A stretch of 20,327 nt of DNA from JBOFOR01 sp051659545 (lineage in GTDB: Bacteria > Bacillota > Clostridia > Peptostreptococcales > Peptostreptococcaceae), in assembly GCF_051659545.1 (NCBI RefSeq), contig NZ_JBOFOR010000158.1, positions 1 to 20,327 of the forward strand, in the 5' to 3' direction. The notes under the pieces are model-generated. The model worked only from the letters and a program-made list of their open reading frames with translations, ran no database searches and was not told where the DNA came from. Every line of letters starts with the position of its first letter. The stretch's first letter is position 1. Both the position numbers and the translations under genes were made by a program. Shown here in pieces: positions 8,179-15,556 of the stretch.

Positions 8179-8654
8179 TGATTTGGATGCCAATTTATAT
8201 ACACATAACATTTTCATATTTAGCAGCAGTTGGATTTGCAGTATTTTTAAATGCGCCCAAGAAAACACTATATGTATCAGGAGCTGTAGGAATGATATCA
8301 TGGACTATATATATATTATTAATGAGATGTAACTTTGATATGATAAGTGCTAATTTTATAGCAGCTTCAATAGCATCATTACTTAGTGAAATATTGGCAA
8401 GAAAGATGAAAAAACCTACTTTATTATTTATAGTACCAGGAATAATAACTTTAATACCAGGACTTGGTTTATATAATACAATGTATTACGTTATCGAGGG
8501 GAATTTTCAACAATCATTTACTACAGGAACTAATGTTATTTTAGCAAGTGGAGCTATAGCTCTTGGAGTTATTGTGGTTTCTTCTTTATTTAGAAATCAT
8601 TATTTAAATTTAAAATCTAAATTAGAAAAGATAGAAAATAAAAAGATTATTTAA
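8178..8654 (+). CDS. Threonine/serine exporter, ThrE C-terminal-type subunit
   Basis: A 158-residue membrane protein of the DUF3815 (PF12821) type, the partner of the preceding ThrE module. About four membrane helices are visible, with the conserved segment P-G-I-I-T-L-I-P-G-L-G-L-Y. The ATG at 8178-8180 overlaps the upstream stop as TAATG, a classic coupling signal, with GGGGTGG about 9 bases before it. I prefer it to the GTG at 8160, which would add six residues inside the upstream gene. The two subunits very probably form one complex. Confidence 0.87.
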   Translation: MIWMPIYIHITFSYLAAVGFAVFLNAPKKTLYVSGAVGMISWTIYILLMRCNFDMISANFIAASIASLLSEILARKMKKPTLLFIVPGIITLIPGLGLYNTMYYVIEGNFQQSFTTGTNVILASGAIALGVIVVSSLFRNHYLNLKSKLEKIENKKII

Positions 8655-8736
8655 AATAGAAAACGTTAGAATGAGTAAAGCCATAGTAAAACAAAAATTG
8701 TAGTTTATGGTTTTTATAATACAACAAAAATAATAG

Positions 8737-8859
8737 ATGAAAGATGCTTTTAGAACAGTAATATATGCAGTAGGGTTCATATTTATAGGATATGCTATGA
8801 TAATATATGCAATAAAACAAGTCACAACTATGAATAATATCAAACTTGGGAAAAAGTAA
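8737..8859 (+). CDS. Possible 40-residue single-pass membrane peptide
   Basis: An ATG at 8737 opens a 40-codon frame. The product has a basic N-terminal end, one hydrophobic helix (about residues 6-26, rich in Ile, Tyr and Gly) and a Lys-rich end, a pattern common in small membrane peptides. There is no clear ribosome binding site, which lowers confidence. It lies between the ThrE pair and a very long hairpin. It may be a real small gene or a gene remnant. Confidence 0.35.
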   Translation: MKDAFRTVIYAVGFIFIGYAMIIYAIKQVTTMNNIKLGKK

Positions 8860-8881
8860 ATTAAAAATACTAAATAGTAGT

Positions 8882-8939
8882 AAATAATAATTAAGGAGTT
8901 TATCTCAAAAAATTGGGATAAACTCCTTAATTATTATTT
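8882..8939. terminator. Very long hairpin terminator
   Basis: A 23-bp perfect stem (8882-8904 with 8917-8939) containing TTAAGGAGTTTATC extends inward by a wobble pair and three more pairs to an AAAA tetraloop, so nearly the whole 58 bases fold into one hairpin. It ends with T-rich sequence on both strands. It most likely terminates transcription from the exporter region, although its length is unusual. Confidence 0.75.
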
Positions 8940-9074
8940 GGCAAAATATGAAGTATTTATGTAAGAGAAGTATTACAAGTAAATGTTATTAATTGATGTT
9001 ATAAAAATTACTAAGTGGGTATAAATAAAAATATAAGTAATGAAATATTACAAAAGGGATAGGAGAAAATAAAG

Positions 9075-10055
9075 ATGCAAGAATTATACGATATAATAAT
9101 AATAGGTGGAGGTCCAGCTGGATTATCAGCAGGAATTTATGCAGGTAGAGCAGCTTTAAAAACATTAATTATAGAAAAAGAATATGTAGGAGGACAAGCA
9201 GTTAAAACATTAGAAATTGCTAACTACCCTGGAATACTAGATATTGATGGACCTAGTTTAGCAAATAATATGAGACAACAAGCTGAAAATTTTGGAGTTG
9301 AATTTGAATATGATGAAATAATATCTATGGATTTGGATAGTAAAATAAAATCAATAAAAACAAGAAAAACTTTACTTAGATCTAAGTCAATAATAATTGC
9401 AACAGGGGCTAAGCCAAGACAAATAGGATTTATAGGTGAAGATGAATTTTATGGAAAAGGTTTGTCCTATTGTGCAACTTGTGATGGAGGTTTTTATAGA
9501 AACTTAGATGTATTTGTGGTTGGAGGAGGGTACTCTGCAGCTGAGGAATCTTTATTTTTAGCAAGGATAGCAAGGAAAGTTACAATACTTGTTAGAAAAT
9601 CAAAGTTTTCTTGTGCTAAATCTATTGTTGATAAAGTATTAGCAAATGATAAGATAGAAGTTAGGTTTAATACTGAAATTACTGAAATTAGTGGAGATTT
9701 ACAACCAACATACTTAGAATATACAAACACCATGACTAATGAAATCGGCAGATATAAACTTTCAAATGACGATAGAGCTTTTGGAATATTTGTATTAGCA
9801 GGCTACATACCAAATACAAATATATTTAAGAATAAAGTTAAACTAGATAAGTATGGATATATACCTACTGATAATAATATGAAAACAAATATAGATGGAG
9901 TATATGCTGTGGGAGACTTAAGAGAAAAATCACTTAGACAAATAGTTACAGCTGTATCTGATGGCGCAATAGCAGCAACTGCTAGTGAAAAATACTTAGA
10001 GGAAAGCAGTCAGATTTTACAAACTTCAGATAAAAAAGTTTTATTATTAGTATAA
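9075..10055 (+). CDS. trxB: Thioredoxin-reductase-like flavoprotein
   Basis: A 326-residue FAD-dependent disulfide reductase of the low-molecular-weight thioredoxin reductase family. The FAD motif G-G-G-P-A-G is at residues 11-16, the redox pair C-A-T-C at C133-C136, and the second FAD contact G-D-L-R-E-K...Q near the C-terminus. The nucleotide motif G-G-G-Y-S-A (150-155) is present, but the H-R-R-x-x-x-R motif that binds the NADPH 2'-phosphate reads V-R-K-S-K-F-S (173-179). NADH or ferredoxin could be the donor instead. An AGGAG site lies 8-9 bases before the ATG. The last residues (D-K-K-V-L-L-L-V) look like the start of another beta strand. No thioredoxin gene is next to it. Confidence 0.85.
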   Translation: MQELYDIIIIGGGPAGLSAGIYAGRAALKTLIIEKEYVGGQAVKTLEIANYPGILDIDGPSLANNMRQQAENFGVEFEYDEIISMDLDSKIKSIKTRKTLLRSKSIIIATGAKPRQIGFIGEDEFYGKGLSYCATCDGGFYRNLDVFVVGGGYSAAEESLFLARIARKVTILVRKSKFSCAKSIVDKVLANDKIEVRFNTEITEISGDLQPTYLEYTNTMTNEIGRYKLSNDDRAFGIFVLAGYIPNTNIFKNKVKLDKYGYIPTDNNMKTNIDGVYAVGDLREKSLRQIVTAVSDGAIAATASEKYLEESSQILQTSDKKVLLLV

Positions 10056-10060
10056 TAAAT

Positions 10061-10120
10061 ACTCCCTTTGTATTTGTAAAATATTTATTAAACAATAGGT
10101 TCTACAAAGACAAAGGGAGT
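10061..10120. terminator. Stem-loop after trxB
   Basis: ACTCCCTTTG (10061-10070) pairs with CAAAGGGAGT (10111-10120), and the stem continues to 18 positions with one mismatch (to 10078/10103). The loop is about 24 bases and the following T tract is poor, so it is a plausible but atypical terminator. Confidence 0.5.
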
Positions 10121-10176
10121 TGAAATTTGTACGCTTAAAGTAGAAATCAAAGAAAGATGATTACTAAAGTCATAAT

Positions 10177-10218
10177 ATAAGAAAAATATACTAGTATTTC
10201 GTAGTATATTTTTCTTAT
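10177..10218. terminator. 17-bp hairpin, likely terminator of the minus-strand small gene
   Basis: A perfect 17-bp stem (10177-10193 with 10202-10218) around an 8-base loop carries A tracts on one arm and T tracts on the other. It lies downstream of the small minus-strand ORF and could also stop read-through from trxB. Confidence 0.55.
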
Positions 10219-10301
10219 GTAAAATTGCTAATCAAGTATATGTCTAGCAACTTTATATTTAATTGAATAGCTTAACTTTTTAGTTCAAGCTAAAAGAAAT
10301 A

Positions 10302-10442
10302 CTATTCCTTTATCTCGTCCTTTTCACTTTTGTATACTTCTTCTAAGTTTTCTTCATCCTTTGAAAGTTTTTCACTAACTTCCTTTGTATACTCCTGCTT
10401 ACACTTTTTACTTAAAGAACAAAATACGCTATCTGTTTTCAT
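10302..10442 (-). CDS. 46-residue charged small protein with two Cys
   Basis: A minus-strand ATG at 10442 with a strong AGGGGAG site about 6 bases upstream opens a 46-codon frame. The product starts M-K-T-D-S-V-F-C-S-L-S-K-K-C and continues as a Lys/Glu-rich, probably helical tail. The site, spacing and downstream hairpins (10177-10218, and a bulged one at 10268-10292) support a real gene. No family is recognised. The Cys pair near the N-terminus could bind metal or form a disulfide, which is speculation. Confidence 0.6.
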   Translation of the reverse strand: MKTDSVFCSLSKKCKQEYTKEVSEKLSKDEENLEEVYKSEKDEIKE

Positions 10443-10670
10443 AAAAATCTCCCCTTATTATATCTATAATTTTAATATATACAGTAGATAGTACTCAGAA
10501 ATAGTTTATAAGTCTTATAACTATAATAATTTATAGTATCCCCCTAGAAAAACTGTAAATGATTACTATATTTAAATAGATACCCACAAAAATAGAGTTT
10601 AATCATAGTAATAAAAAAAATTATAAATAAATCTAATTTCGAAAATATAATACATAAAAATATACAATTG
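10443..10670. other. AT-rich spacer without visible gene
   Basis: Apart from the ribosome binding site of the minus-strand small gene at its left edge, I see no coding frame, riboswitch or strong hairpin here. Confidence 0.4.
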
Positions 10671-10699
10671 TTGAAGCAACTGTGATTATTGACTATAAT
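10671..10699 (+). promoter_or_regulatory. SigmaA-type promoter of the chemoreceptor
   Basis: TTGAAG (10671-10676) and TATAAT (10694-10699) are separated by exactly 17 bases, close to the vegetative consensus. They lie about 100 bases before the chemoreceptor start. No flagellar-sigma-type promoter was seen. Confidence 0.55.
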
Positions 10700-10798
10700 T
10701 ATCGTATAAAGTGTTTTTTGAAAATTTAAACACTAGTTTTAGAATTTTATAGTAAGAATATAAAAAATAAACACAAATGACTGAGGGGATGAAACTAT

Positions 10799-12823
10799 AT
10801 GATTAGTAAGGTAAAAAAAATATTCCACGGGCTTCAAGTAAGGTTAATAATTATATTAGGGGGGATTTTAGTTGCTATATTTTTAATTTCTGGAATTGTC
10901 ATTGCCAACTACAGTAATGATGCTTTTAGCGAAAATGAAGCGACTATACTACAAAAAACAAATCAAAACACATCTTTACAAATTAAAAACTACATTGACA
11001 CATATTCTACTATGATGAAGCAATTAGCTGTAGACCCTACATTAAAGAAAACTATGCTAGAATTAAAAATAGGGCAAAATGTTAAACAATCTGAGTACTT
11101 TGATGAATCATTAAACTTAATAAAAAATAGTGCTAAACTAGATTCCAAGAATATATTAGCCATATATTATGGAGATGAAGATTCAAAGCAATTACTAGAT
11201 TCTAATGGAGTAATTACATCAGATGATCCAACTTATGATGTAACTTCTAGAGACTGGTATATTGGAGCTAAAGATAACTATTTCTTCATAACTGAGCCAT
11301 ATGAAGATGTGGACTCAGGGGAACAAGTAATATCTATTTCTGTAAGTGTAAAAGATGAAGAGGGCAATTTTTTAGGAGTAGTATCTATAGATATACTTAT
11401 TACTGTAGTTTCAGATATGGTAGCTAACACAACTCTTGGTAATACTGGGTATTATACAATGGTTACAAATGAAGGCATAATATTATCTCATAAAGATAAA
11501 TCTTTATTATTAAAGAATATTAATGATATAGGCCTTGATAAAAATATTTTAACAAATTTAAATAACAATAAAAACGATATTACATATTTCAAATTTAGAA
11601 ATCAAGAAAATGTAGGTTCTATAATAGATATACCAGGAATTAATTGGAAATTAGTAGGATCATTACCAGCAAGTGAATTTAATGCAAATACTACAAATGC
11701 TTTAAATAAAATCATATTAATTTGTATTGTTTCTTTAATAGTAATGTTACTAGCATTAGTTTTAGTAGCTAGAATGATAACTAAACCGATAAGAAAATTA
11801 ATAATAGCAACCAATAAAATGGCTCAAGGTGATTTAGATGTTGAAATTGATGTTAATAGCAATGGTGAAATAGGGACATTATCTAAGAATTTATCTACAT
11901 TAGTAAATAGATTAAAAGAGAATATTCAATATATTAATGAAGTTTCAGGAGCTTTAAAAGATTTATCTAATGGAAATCTATCTATTAAATTAAAGCAACG
12001 CTATGATGGTGAATTTGTAACATTAAAGAATTCATTAATGTCATTATCTGTAACATTTACTAATGTAATGAATGAAATTATAACTATATCTAATGAAGTT
12101 GCTAATGGAGCGAATCAGATAAATGAAGCTTCACAAATATTAGCATTAGGAGTTGAAAATGAAACAATTCTTACAGATAATATTTCAATAACTATAGAAA
12201 AAGTCTCAAAAGATCTTTCTACATTATCATTAGATTCAAGGGAGGTTAACAAATTCTTTACGAAAGTGAATTCAGAAGTAATTAGTTGTAACAACTCAAT
12301 GAATCAAATGCTTGGTTCTATGGAAGAAATACAAGTTACTTCTAGCGAAATTAAAAAAGTAATAAAAGTTATAGAAGATATAGCTTTTCAGACAAATATC
12401 TTAGCTTTAAATGCAGCAGTAGAAGCAGCAAGGGCAGGTGCTTCAGGGAAAGGTTTTGCAGTTGTAGCAGATGAAGTACGAAACCTTGCAGCTAAGAGTT
12501 CAGATGCTGCAAAAACTACTACAGAATTAATTGGAAATTCTATTGAAAAAGTTAACCATGGTAAATCTTTAACTGATACAATAGCTAAATCTTTAAATTC
12601 AATAACTGGGCAAAGTGAAAAAGTAGGTACGCTTATAAATAGTATTTCAACTTCAATATCAAAGGAGGCAACAAGTATTGAGAGTGTAGCTGAAAATATG
12701 CAACAAATTTCAGAGGTAGTTCACAATACATCATCAACAGCACAAGAGATTGCAGCAGCGAGTGAAGAATTTTCTAGCCAAGCAAAAGTACTTACAGAAA
12801 TTACAGGAAAGTTTAATTGCTAA
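10799..12823 (+). CDS. Methyl-accepting chemotaxis protein, dCache amino-acid sensor type
   Basis: A 674-residue chemoreceptor. Domains in order: a first membrane helix (about 15-36), an extracellular double Cache domain (about 40-295), a second membrane helix (305-326), HAMP (about 327-380) and a cytoplasmic signalling coiled coil whose conserved hairpin tip (E-D-I-A-F-Q-T-N-I-L-A-L-N-A-A-V-E-A-A-R onward) begins near residue 526. The Cache domain holds Y146, R151, W153, Y154 and D198, arranged as Y-x4-R-x-W-Y with Asp 47 residues after the Arg, as in amino-acid-binding dCache_1AA sensors. It should relay ligand binding to CheA/CheW. A GAGGGG site precedes the ATG. No other chemotaxis gene is adjacent, and there is no C-terminal CheR-tether pentapeptide. 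Confidence 0.93.
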   Translation: MISKVKKIFHGLQVRLIIILGGILVAIFLISGIVIANYSNDAFSENEATILQKTNQNTSLQIKNYIDTYSTMMKQLAVDPTLKKTMLELKIGQNVKQSEYFDESLNLIKNSAKLDSKNILAIYYGDEDSKQLLDSNGVITSDDPTYDVTSRDWYIGAKDNYFFITEPYEDVDSGEQVISISVSVKDEEGNFLGVVSIDILITVVSDMVANTTLGNTGYYTMVTNEGIILSHKDKSLLLKNINDIGLDKNILTNLNNNKNDITYFKFRNQENVGSIIDIPGINWKLVGSLPASEFNANTTNALNKIILICIVSLIVMLLALVLVARMITKPIRKLIIATNKMAQGDLDVEIDVNSNGEIGTLSKNLSTLVNRLKENIQYINEVSGALKDLSNGNLSIKLKQRYDGEFVTLKNSLMSLSVTFTNVMNEIITISNEVANGANQINEASQILALGVENETILTDNISITIEKVSKDLSTLSLDSREVNKFFTKVNSEVISCNNSMNQMLGSMEEIQVTSSEIKKVIKVIEDIAFQTNILALNAAVEAARAGASGKGFAVVADEVRNLAAKSSDAAKTTTELIGNSIEKVNHGKSLTDTIAKSLNSITGQSEKVGTLINSISTSISKEATSIESVAENMQQISEVVHNTSSTAQEIAAASEEFSSQAKVLTEITGKFNC

Positions 12824-12858
12824 TCAGACTTAAATATAAAATAGTATATTGCATTTTA

Positions 12859-12894
12859 AAAAGGTATAAATATATAAACTTATTTATACCTTTT
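12859..12894 (+). terminator. Rho-independent terminator after chemoreceptor
   Basis: A perfect 14-bp stem (12859-12872 with 12881-12894, core AAAAGGTATAAATA) with an 8-base loop is followed by TTTTCTTGTT-type sequence. Confidence 0.8.
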
Positions 12895-13003
12895 CTTGTT
12901 GTGTATATTTCAATTAAATATTTAATTAAATAATAGATGCACCAATGATTAGAATAGAAAATAAAGGGAATAAATAATCTAAACTTAAAAAGGAGAGATT
13001 AAA

Positions 13004-13972
13004 ATGATAAAAAAAGCAACATTTGCTGGAGGATGCTTTTGGTGTATGGTTAAGCCATTTGATAAATATAAAGGAGTAGAAAAAGTAGTAGCAGGATATA
13101 CAGGGGGAAATATTGAAAATCCAACTTATGAACAAGTTTGTACTGATACCACAGGACATATAGAGGCAGTACAAATCACATATAATGATGAATTAATAAC
13201 TTATAATAAATTACTAGATATATTTTGGAAGCAAATAGATCCAACTGATGAAGGAGGACAATTTAATGATAGAGGACAGAAGTATAAGACATTTATATTT
13301 TACCATGATGAAAATCAAAAAATAGTAGCCTTAGAATCTAAGAGAATATTGGAAGAAAGTGAATTATTTGATAGCCCAATAAAAACTCAAATAGTAGCAG
13401 CGAAAAAGTTTTATGAAGCAGAAGAGTATCATCAAAATTATTATAAGAAAAACTTGATAAACTATGAAATGTACTTCAGAGGTTCTGGAAGGTATGACTT
13501 TATAAAAGATAATTGGGACAAAAATAACATTAGAAGAGAAGAACTAAAGAATATTTTAACACCAATACAATTTGAAGTTACACAAAATGATATGACTGAA
13601 CCCGCTTTTCAAAATGAGCATTATAATAACAAAGAAGAAGGCATATATGTAGATATAGTAAGCAAAGAAGTACTATTTTCTTCTAAAGATAAATTTGACT
13701 CAGGTTGCGGATGGCCTAGTTTTACAAAATCAGTAGATGAGGATAGTATAGTGGAAAAAAGTGATTTTTCTCAGGGAATGTATAGGATTGAAGTAAGAAG
13801 TAGAGATGCAAATTCTCATTTAGGGCATGTATTTGATGATGGTCCAAAAGAAAGTGGAGGATTAAGATATTGTATAAATTCAGCTTCATTAGAATTTATT
13901 CTTAAAAATGAAATGAAAGATAGAGGATATGAACAATATTTATATATCTTTGAAGATAAAACAACAGAGTAG
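13004..13972 (+). CDS. msrAB: Bifunctional methionine sulfoxide reductase MsrA-MsrB
   Basis: A 322-residue fusion that repairs both stereoisomers of methionine sulfoxide. The N-terminal MsrA domain (about 4-157) carries G-G-C-F-W-C with catalytic C11. The C-terminal MsrB domain (about 185-312) carries S-G-C-G-W-P-S-F with resolving C235 and R-Y-C-I-N-S with catalytic C290, plus the H-L-G-H-V-F-D-D-G-P signature. The two C-x-x-C zinc pairs of zinc-type MsrB are absent, so this is the zinc-free form. The A site is Cys, not selenocysteine as in some clostridial MsrA. An AAGGAGAG site at about 12991-12997 fixes the start. The enzyme is cytoplasmic and would be recycled by thioredoxin. Confidence 0.95.
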   Translation: MIKKATFAGGCFWCMVKPFDKYKGVEKVVAGYTGGNIENPTYEQVCTDTTGHIEAVQITYNDELITYNKLLDIFWKQIDPTDEGGQFNDRGQKYKTFIFYHDENQKIVALESKRILEESELFDSPIKTQIVAAKKFYEAEEYHQNYYKKNLINYEMYFRGSGRYDFIKDNWDKNNIRREELKNILTPIQFEVTQNDMTEPAFQNEHYNNKEEGIYVDIVSKEVLFSSKDKFDSGCGWPSFTKSVDEDSIVEKSDFSQGMYRIEVRSRDANSHLGHVFDDGPKESGGLRYCINSASLEFILKNEMKDRGYEQYLYIFEDKTTE

Positions 13973-14065
13973 TAGTTTTAATAATTAAAAGGTGATACTA
14001 CTATAAAAATAATAACTAGTATATAATAGAATGAGGAAAAACTACAAATATTAAGGAGTAATATT

Positions 14066-14470
14066 ATGTCCATAAAAATGATGCACCATGTATGTATTCA
14101 AACTGAAAAATACACAGAATCTCTAGATTTTTATACTAGAATCTTAGGATTTGAAGTAATAAGTGAAACACCAAACTTTCATAATAGAGATTTTAACACA
14201 TGGTTAAAGCTAGGGGAATTTATGATAGAACTTCAAACACCAAAACAAGGAGATACATTAAATAAATGGAGTAATCTAAATGAAGGAATAGTGCACATGT
14301 GTTTTTTAGTAGACAATGTTGAAGAAGAATACGATAGAATCAAATCTTTGGGATATAATAGCTTTAAGATAAAAAATGGAAAAGTTGTATATGATGTAGA
14401 AGGTGAAAAATTAATGAAAATTAAAGCACCAGAAGGCACAGAAATTGAAATGAGAGATACCGATATATAG
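14066..14470 (+). CDS. VOC/glyoxalase-family metalloprotein
   Basis: A 134-residue single-module protein of the vicinal-oxygen-chelate superfamily. The expected metal ligands are visible: H8 (M-M-H-H-V), E55 (M-I-E-L), H77 (I-V-H-M) and E128 near the end (G-T-E-I-E-M). The two beta-alpha-beta-beta-beta repeats span about 5-58 and 74-130. The closest well-known members are lactoylglutathione lyase (glyoxalase I) and methylmalonyl-CoA epimerase, but the substrate cannot be read from sequence. An AAGGAG site lies 8 bases before the ATG. The gene forms its own unit ending in a terminator. Confidence 0.85.
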   Translation: MSIKMMHHVCIQTEKYTESLDFYTRILGFEVISETPNFHNRDFNTWLKLGEFMIELQTPKQGDTLNKWSNLNEGIVHMCFLVDNVEEEYDRIKSLGYNSFKIKNGKVVYDVEGEKLMKIKAPEGTEIEMRDTDI

Positions 14471-14472
14471 AT

Positions 14473-14517
14473 AAATATAAATAGCTACCCTTAATTTAAG
14501 GGCAGCTATTTATATTT
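14473..14517. terminator. Bidirectional terminator between VOC gene and adenosyltransferase
   Basis: An inverted repeat with arms of about 21 bases (14473-14494 and 14496-14517) and one A/C mismatch (14487/14503), centred on CCCTTAATTTAAGGG, separates two convergent genes and overlaps the end of the minus-strand gene. Confidence 0.8.
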
Positions 14518-15037
14518 AAAATTTAATGTAAATTAATTCTTTTTCGTTATATCTAGCAATAGCATAAATAAGATCAGAAAGTCTATTAATATACTTTAGT
14601 AAAAGAGGACTTACATTATCAACTTTACTAAGAGTGAAGATTCTTCTCTCAGCTCTTCTACAAATAGTTCTAGCTACATGTAAATTAGCAGATAATAAGC
14701 TAGATCCAGGAACAATAAAAGCATCAACTTTATCAATTTTTTTAATATAGTCATCTATTATAGTTTCAAGATTTTTAATATCATCCTCGGAGACACCATT
14801 TTTATATAAGCCTTCTTTTTTAGTAGCAAGCTCTCCAGAAACTGAAAACAACTTTAATTGAATATTTTTTAATATTTTCTTATCTTCATTTTCTGAATAA
14901 TGTGTGCAAAGACCTATGTATGAATTTAGTTCATCAAGAGTACCGTAAGATTCTACCCTTATATCATCTTTGTCAATTCTTGAGCCATCATATAAAGATG
15001 TTTGACCTTTATCTCCAGTTTTTGTATATATTTTCAA
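14516..15037 (-). CDS. PduO-type ATP:cob(I)alamin adenosyltransferase
   Basis: A 173-residue enzyme that transfers the adenosyl group of ATP to cob(I)alamin to make adenosylcobalamin. The N-terminus Y-T-K-T-G-D-K-G-Q-T-S-L and G-T-L-D-E-L-N, and the C-terminal R-x-I-C-R-R-A-E-R-R and I-N-R-L-S-D motifs, are the PduO (PF01923) signatures for ATP and corrinoid binding. Length is normal for the single-domain form. A good AAGGGG site precedes the ATG. It stands alone, with no cobalamin enzyme next to it and no cobalamin riboswitch visible upstream, so it probably serves B12-dependent fermentation enzymes encoded elsewhere. Confidence 0.93.
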   Translation of the reverse strand: MKIYTKTGDKGQTSLYDGSRIDKDDIRVESYGTLDELNSYIGLCTHYSENEDKKILKNIQLKLFSVSGELATKKEGLYKNGVSEDDIKNLETIIDDYIKKIDKVDAFIVPGSSLLSANLHVARTICRRAERRIFTLSKVDNVSPLLLKYINRLSDLIYAIARYNEKELIYIKF

Positions 15038-15152
15038 AATAACAACCCCTTATTAAAATATTTTATAATTATTCTTTATAAAATATATATACCCATATAA
15101 ATATAATAAATTCAAGTTAATATAAATTATATTAGTTGCAATAGAGAAGCTA

Positions 15153-15180
15153 CAAATACATACATACATACATATGTATG
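15153..15180. repeat. ATAC tandem repeat ending in a palindrome
   Basis: Four copies of the tetranucleotide ATAC run into the 14-bp palindrome CATACATATGTATG (15167-15180), about 20 bases before a candidate promoter. It could be an operator or a slippage-prone microsatellite. Confidence 0.45.
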
Positions 15181-15201
15181 ATACTGTCTAAATAGAGAAA
15201 T

Positions 15202-15229
15202 TTGATATTTTTCCAATTAATGATAAAAT
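15202..15229 (+). promoter_or_regulatory. Candidate promoter of the 54-residue peptide gene
   Basis: TTGATA (15202-15207) and TAAAAT (15224-15229) are separated by 16 bases and lie 71 bases before the ATG at 15301. Confidence 0.45.
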
Positions 15230-15300
15230 ATATAGGTAAGCAGATAAAACTTATTTGAGAGTAATTTTAGATAAGTTAAAGGGGAGGATTATTAGAAATA

Positions 15301-15465
15301 ATGAAAAAAATTAGTGGTTTAGCAAAATTTGAGTTTGTAGTAGCAGTATTATTATTCTTGTATGCTTTTGTAAACAAAACAGGAATACTTAATTCAATAT
15401 TTTTTGGTATAGTAGGGGTGGTATTTTTATCAAATGCTATATCAAAGCTTAGTGATAAAAAATAG
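15301..15465 (+). CDS. 54-residue small membrane protein
   Basis: An ATG at 15301 opens a 54-codon frame preceded by GGGGAGG at 15281-15287, about 13 bases away, which is a little far. The product has a Lys-rich start, a hydrophobic helix (about 10-24), a short polar turn (V-N-K-T-G), a second hydrophobic helix (about 30-46) and a Lys-rich end. This helical-hairpin shape, a candidate promoter upstream and a terminator downstream support a real gene. No family or function is recognised. Confidence 0.6.
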   Translation: MKKISGLAKFEFVVAVLLFLYAFVNKTGILNSIFFGIVGVVFLSNAISKLSDKK

Positions 15466-15518
15466 CTTGGTAAATTATTTAAATTATGCTTTCTTAATAT
15501 TAAATAATATAAATAACA

Positions 15519-15552
15519 ATAAAGGACTTACTATTTATAGAAAGTCCTTTAT
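15519..15552. terminator. Bidirectional terminator
   Basis: An 11-bp perfect stem (15519-15529 with 15542-15552, ATAAAGGACTT) with a 12-base loop lies between the small membrane peptide gene and the end of the minus-strand ABC operon. Confidence 0.78.
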
Positions 15553-15556
15553 ATAA

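Noticed and set aside
7743..8204. Long open frame antisense to the ThrE genes
   Set aside because: It lies wholly opposite two well-conserved exporter genes and has no ribosome binding site; its proline- and isoleucine-rich product is the usual shadow of a membrane protein gene.
10443..10798. Riboswitch (c-di-GMP type) upstream of the chemoreceptor
   Set aside because: I looked for a conserved GEMM-type core and paired stems and found only AT-rich sequence plus a sigmaA promoter.
14990..15300. Cobalamin riboswitch near the adenosyltransferase
   Set aside because: No B12-box-like sequence is visible upstream of the minus-strand gene, and its ribosome binding site is not in a structured region.
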